Below are positions 61,460-64,000 of a stretch of DNA of 64,000 bases, one piece after another. The notes below the pieces were generated by a model. That model searched no databases, had not been told where the DNA came from, and was given only the letters and a program-made list of their open reading frames with translations. Position 1 is the stretch's first letter, and each line of letters opens with the position of its first letter. A program made the translations under genes and the position numbers. Origin of the DNA: Nitrospira_E sp052156535 (lineage in GTDB: Bacteria > Nitrospirota > Nitrospiria > Nitrospirales > UBA8639); NCBI RefSeq assembly GCF_052156535.1, contig NZ_JBQKUP010000034.1, forward strand, positions 124,001 to 188,000, read 5' to 3'.

Positions 61460-63394
61460 ATGATGAATAAAAAAGTACTCACGGGAAGCGGTCTCATCAT
61501 GGCAGCCGTTCTGTTCGGCGTCTTTAACATGGTGAGTAATGCCGCGTTCAGTACTGCACGATTCGATCTGACAGAACATGGCCTGTATACCTTGTCTGAA
61601 GGCAGCAAGAATGTTCTTGAGAGTTTGAAGGAACCCATTACACTGCGGTTTTATCTCTCCAAAGCCTTGGCCACCGGCTTGCCGGGCATTAAAAGTTACG
61701 CAACACGCGTTCAAGAGATGTTGGAAGAATATGCCCAAGTCGCGGGAGACCAACTGTACCTGGAAGTGATAGACCCTGAACCGTTTTCAGAAGAAGAAGA
61801 CCGAGCCGTCGCGTTTGGTCTGCAGGGTATCCCGCTGGATGGTGGGAGCACCCAATTTTATTTTGGATTGGCCGGGACCAGTTCGACGGATGAGTTGGAA
61901 GTGATTCCTTTTTTTCAACCAGAGCGGGAAGAGTTTTTGGAGTATGACTTGACGAAGATGGTTCACACATTGGCCAATCCCAAGAAAAAAGTTCTTGGCC
62001 TGCTGAGTACCTTGCCCATTGATGGGAGTGGGGGCATGCCGTTTATGGCAGAGCAGGGAGGAAGCCAACCCTGGCTCATTCTCTCTCATATTGAACAAAT
62101 GTTCGAAGTGAAAAAAATCGAAACAACGACGACGGCTATCCCTGAGGAGATTAGTGTCTTAATGATTGTGCATCCTAAGTCCCTGAGTGAGGCAACGCTC
62201 TATGCCATCGATCAATATGTTTTGAGAGGCGGGCATGCCATGATTTTTGTTGATCCTCTGGCCGAATCGGATAGTGGAGGAGGAAACCCCATGAACCCGA
62301 TGGGAGGCGGCGGTCCCCGGAATTCGGATATGCCTACGTTATTTGCCCCCTGGGGTCTGGAGTTGGTGAAAGGGCAGGTGTTGGGAGATTTGCCGTTGGC
62401 CAAAAAGGTGCAAGTCCAACAACAAAACCGTCTACAGGTGGTAGATTATCCAGTCTGGGTTGATTTCCGACAGGAGCATTTCAGCGACAAGGATATTGTC
62501 ACGGCTCAGGTGCCGTCGATCACGGTGGCATCAGCAGGCATCATCCGAAAGAAGGGGGAGACGGGGACCACGGTCGAGCCGCTCATCCAATCGGATGAAG
62601 CCGCCATGCAGATTGAGGCCTCACGCATATCAGTCATGCCTGATGTCAGCGGCTTACTCAATAGTTATCAGCCTGAAGGGGAAAAATTTATTGTGGCCGC
62701 CAGGGTAACAGGAACCGTGAAAACGGCTTTTCCTGATGGGAAACCGCAAGCGGCGGCGAATACGAGTGAGAATCCGGATATGGCTTCAGAAGCCGAGACC
62801 CAGACCCAAGATCACCTCACAGAATCGAAAGGTCCCATCAACGTGATTGTGGTGGCCGATACGGATATCTTGCAGGACCGGTTTTGGGTTCAAGTCCAAA
62901 ACTTCTTTGGGCAACGGATAGGCATTCCCAATGCTGGCAATGGCACGTTTGTGACAAATGCCTTGGATAATCTGACGGGAAGCAATGATCTGATTAGTGT
63001 GAGAAGCCGGGCGGGATATTCCCGGCCATTCACGCTTTTGCGAATGTTGCAACAGGAAGCGGAGCAGCGCTTCCGGCAAAAGGAGCAAGTGCTCCAGGAA
63101 CAGCTCAAGGCGACGGAACGTAAAATTCAGGAACTGCAGAGTCAAAAGCCTGAGGGCAATGCCATGATCCTGAGTGTGGAACAGCAGGAGGCCATGGGGC
63201 AATTTCGAAAGGAATTGCTCCAGGTTCGCAAGGAACTGCGGGGCGTACAGCATGAACTTGGCAAAAACATTGAGAGTGTGGAGCGTTGGGTGAAATTTAT
63301 TAATATCGGGCTCGTGCCGTTGCTGATCGGTATTGTCGGGGTATGGATCAGTTCTTCAGGGATCAGAAAGAAGGGGTCCCCAAAAGCCAAGTAA
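61460..63394 (+). CDS. GldG-like protein (ABC auxiliary, DUF4350/ABC_transp_aux)
   Basis: About 644 residues with an N-terminal membrane helix (GSGLIMAAVLFGVFNMVSN) and a large periplasmic domain. The GldG hallmark DLTEHGLYTLSEGSKNVLES and PITLRFYLSK comes first, then HAMIFVDPLAESD. A coiled coil (about 530-600, EQRFRQKEQVLQEQLKATER) and a second helix near the C-terminus (IGLVPLLIGIVGVWISS) end it. GAGGAG precedes the start. It works with the ATPase and permease in surface export or motility systems; the cargo is unknown. Confidence 0.88.
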   Translation: MMNKKVLTGSGLIMAAVLFGVFNMVSNAAFSTARFDLTEHGLYTLSEGSKNVLESLKEPITLRFYLSKALATGLPGIKSYATRVQEMLEEYAQVAGDQLYLEVIDPEPFSEEEDRAVAFGLQGIPLDGGSTQFYFGLAGTSSTDELEVIPFFQPEREEFLEYDLTKMVHTLANPKKKVLGLLSTLPIDGSGGMPFMAEQGGSQPWLILSHIEQMFEVKKIETTTTAIPEEISVLMIVHPKSLSEATLYAIDQYVLRGGHAMIFVDPLAESDSGGGNPMNPMGGGGPRNSDMPTLFAPWGLELVKGQVLGDLPLAKKVQVQQQNRLQVVDYPVWVDFRQEHFSDKDIVTAQVPSITVASAGIIRKKGETGTTVEPLIQSDEAAMQIEASRISVMPDVSGLLNSYQPEGEKFIVAARVTGTVKTAFPDGKPQAAANTSENPDMASEAETQTQDHLTESKGPINVIVVADTDILQDRFWVQVQNFFGQRIGIPNAGNGTFVTNALDNLTGSNDLISVRSRAGYSRPFTLLRMLQQEAEQRFRQKEQVLQEQLKATERKIQELQSQKPEGNAMILSVEQQEAMGQFRKELLQVRKELRGVQHELGKNIESVERWVKFINIGLVPLLIGIVGVWISSSGIRKKGSPKAK

Positions 63395-63452
63395 CCCAGG
63401 TATCGATCAACCAGAAACTCATTCGACTATTCAAGAATATTAAGGAAAGCGT

Positions 63453-64000
63453 ATGAAAGCCAAAACTCTAGGAATTTTAGCCGCCATAACCATTGCTGGG
63501 ATTGTTCTAGCCATTTTCATGAATCAAAAGCCAGCCTCTCAGTTTCCACAGAGTGGTGAGCTGTTGTTCCCGGATTTATTGCCGGTTGTCAATGACGTGA
63601 ACGAAATAGTTGTGGAGACCAAGGATCAGACCGTGACGCTGGTGCGTGGGGAGAATATCTGGCAGGTTAAGGAGAAGGCAGGGTATCGCGCAGATGTGGA
63701 GAAGGTAAAACAGACTCTCATCGGGTTGGCGGAGTTGCGGATATTGGAACCCAAAACGAAAAATCCTGAGTTATACGATCGACTGGGGTTACGGGACAAA
63801 GAGGAAGAAGGTTCACTATCGACAACTGTGACACTAAAAACCCAGAATAATCCCGAGGCGGCCTTGGTGATTCTGGGGAATCAACGTCCTGCCAAGGGAA
63901 ATCCACGGATGAGTGAAATCTATGCGCGAAAACCGGGAGATCCCCAAACCTGGTTAACAATAGGGAATTTGCCGTTGGAAAAAGTGGGGGGAGAGTGGCT
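63453..64000 (+). CDS. DUF4340-type membrane-anchored protein (cut by window edge)
   Basis: The visible 182 codons start with an N-terminal signal anchor (LGILAAITIAGIVLAIFM) and the pattern ELLFPDLLPVVNDVNEIVVE, then QTVTLVRGENIWQVKEKAGY and LAELRILEPKTKNPELYDRL, typical of DUF4340. These proteins follow GldG-like genes in many genomes and probably lie in the periplasm as a repeated beta domain. AAGGAAAGC precedes the ATG. The 3' end is outside the window. Confidence 0.85.
   Translation, partial: MKAKTLGILAAITIAGIVLAIFMNQKPASQFPQSGELLFPDLLPVVNDVNEIVVETKDQTVTLVRGENIWQVKEKAGYRADVEKVKQTLIGLAELRILEPKTKNPELYDRLGLRDKEEEGSLSTTVTLKTQNNPEAALVILGNQRPAKGNPRMSEIYARKPGDPQTWLTIGNLPLEKVGGEW

Noticed and set aside
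1..64000. CRISPR array or rRNA genes
   Set aside because: No regularly spaced direct repeats and no rRNA-like conserved blocks were seen anywhere in the window.

Overview
The window looks like the replication-origin neighbourhood of a chromosome from a Nitrospira-like bacterium (phylum Nitrospirota). This is an inference from gene content, gene order and protein style; no taxonomic marker such as rRNA is present. Core genes dominate. One short accessory island and two large cell-envelope loci make up the rest.

Layout. 1-6.6 kb: the edge of an unidentified gene, an ATP-grasp ligase, a GNAT acetyltransferase, a sigma-54 activator with palindromes just upstream of its start, a 92-bp MITE-like element, a PLP aminotransferase, a repeated hairpin element and engB. 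6.7-15 kb: an accessory stretch. It holds a STAND-like ATPase, a small membrane protein, two decayed tandem copies of an antitoxin pair without a toxin, a DUF4145-type gene split at an A8 tract, a nonsense-interrupted IS110 transposase and a ParDE-like pair. The functional smpB is followed by two older copies of its own 3' end, a pattern that suggests repeated insertion at that site. 15.3-24.3 kb: a dciA-like gene, then gyrA, gyrB, dnaN and dnaA, the last four read leftwards. 24.3-24.54 kb: the probable oriC, with three DnaA-box-like sites followed in the same orientation by a run of CTA-type triplets (a DnaA-trio array). 24.5-26.6 kb: a DsrH/DsrF-like pair and hisS, also leftwards.

26.7-43.6 kb is a long rightward block: rpmH, rnpA, yidD, yidC, mnmE, mnmG, rsmG, parA, parB, two bactofilins, mnmA, the F1 half of ATP synthase (atpH-A-G-D-C; no Fo genes here) and an RluD-type pseudouridine synthase. 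Two parS sites flank rsmG, one of them inside its first codons. 43.6-51.1 kb: a tRNA-Arg(UCG) with a good promoter, an ArnT-like glycosyltransferase, a dienelactone hydrolase, and a carbamoyltransferase/SxtJ/DUF5989 trio. 52.2-64 kb: a MoxR-DUF58-DUF4381-BatA-BatB/C-BatD operon running directly into a GldA/GldF/GldG-like ABC system with a DUF4340 protein cut by the window edge.

How the parts work together: DnaA and the origin, the sliding clamp, gyrase, a putative helicase loader and ParABS form a replication and segregation core. RpmH-RnpA-YidD-YidC links ribosome and RNase P supply to membrane protein insertion. MnmE, MnmG and MnmA all modify tRNA wobble uridine. The right-hand loci probably act in envelope assembly, but their substrates cannot be read from sequence.
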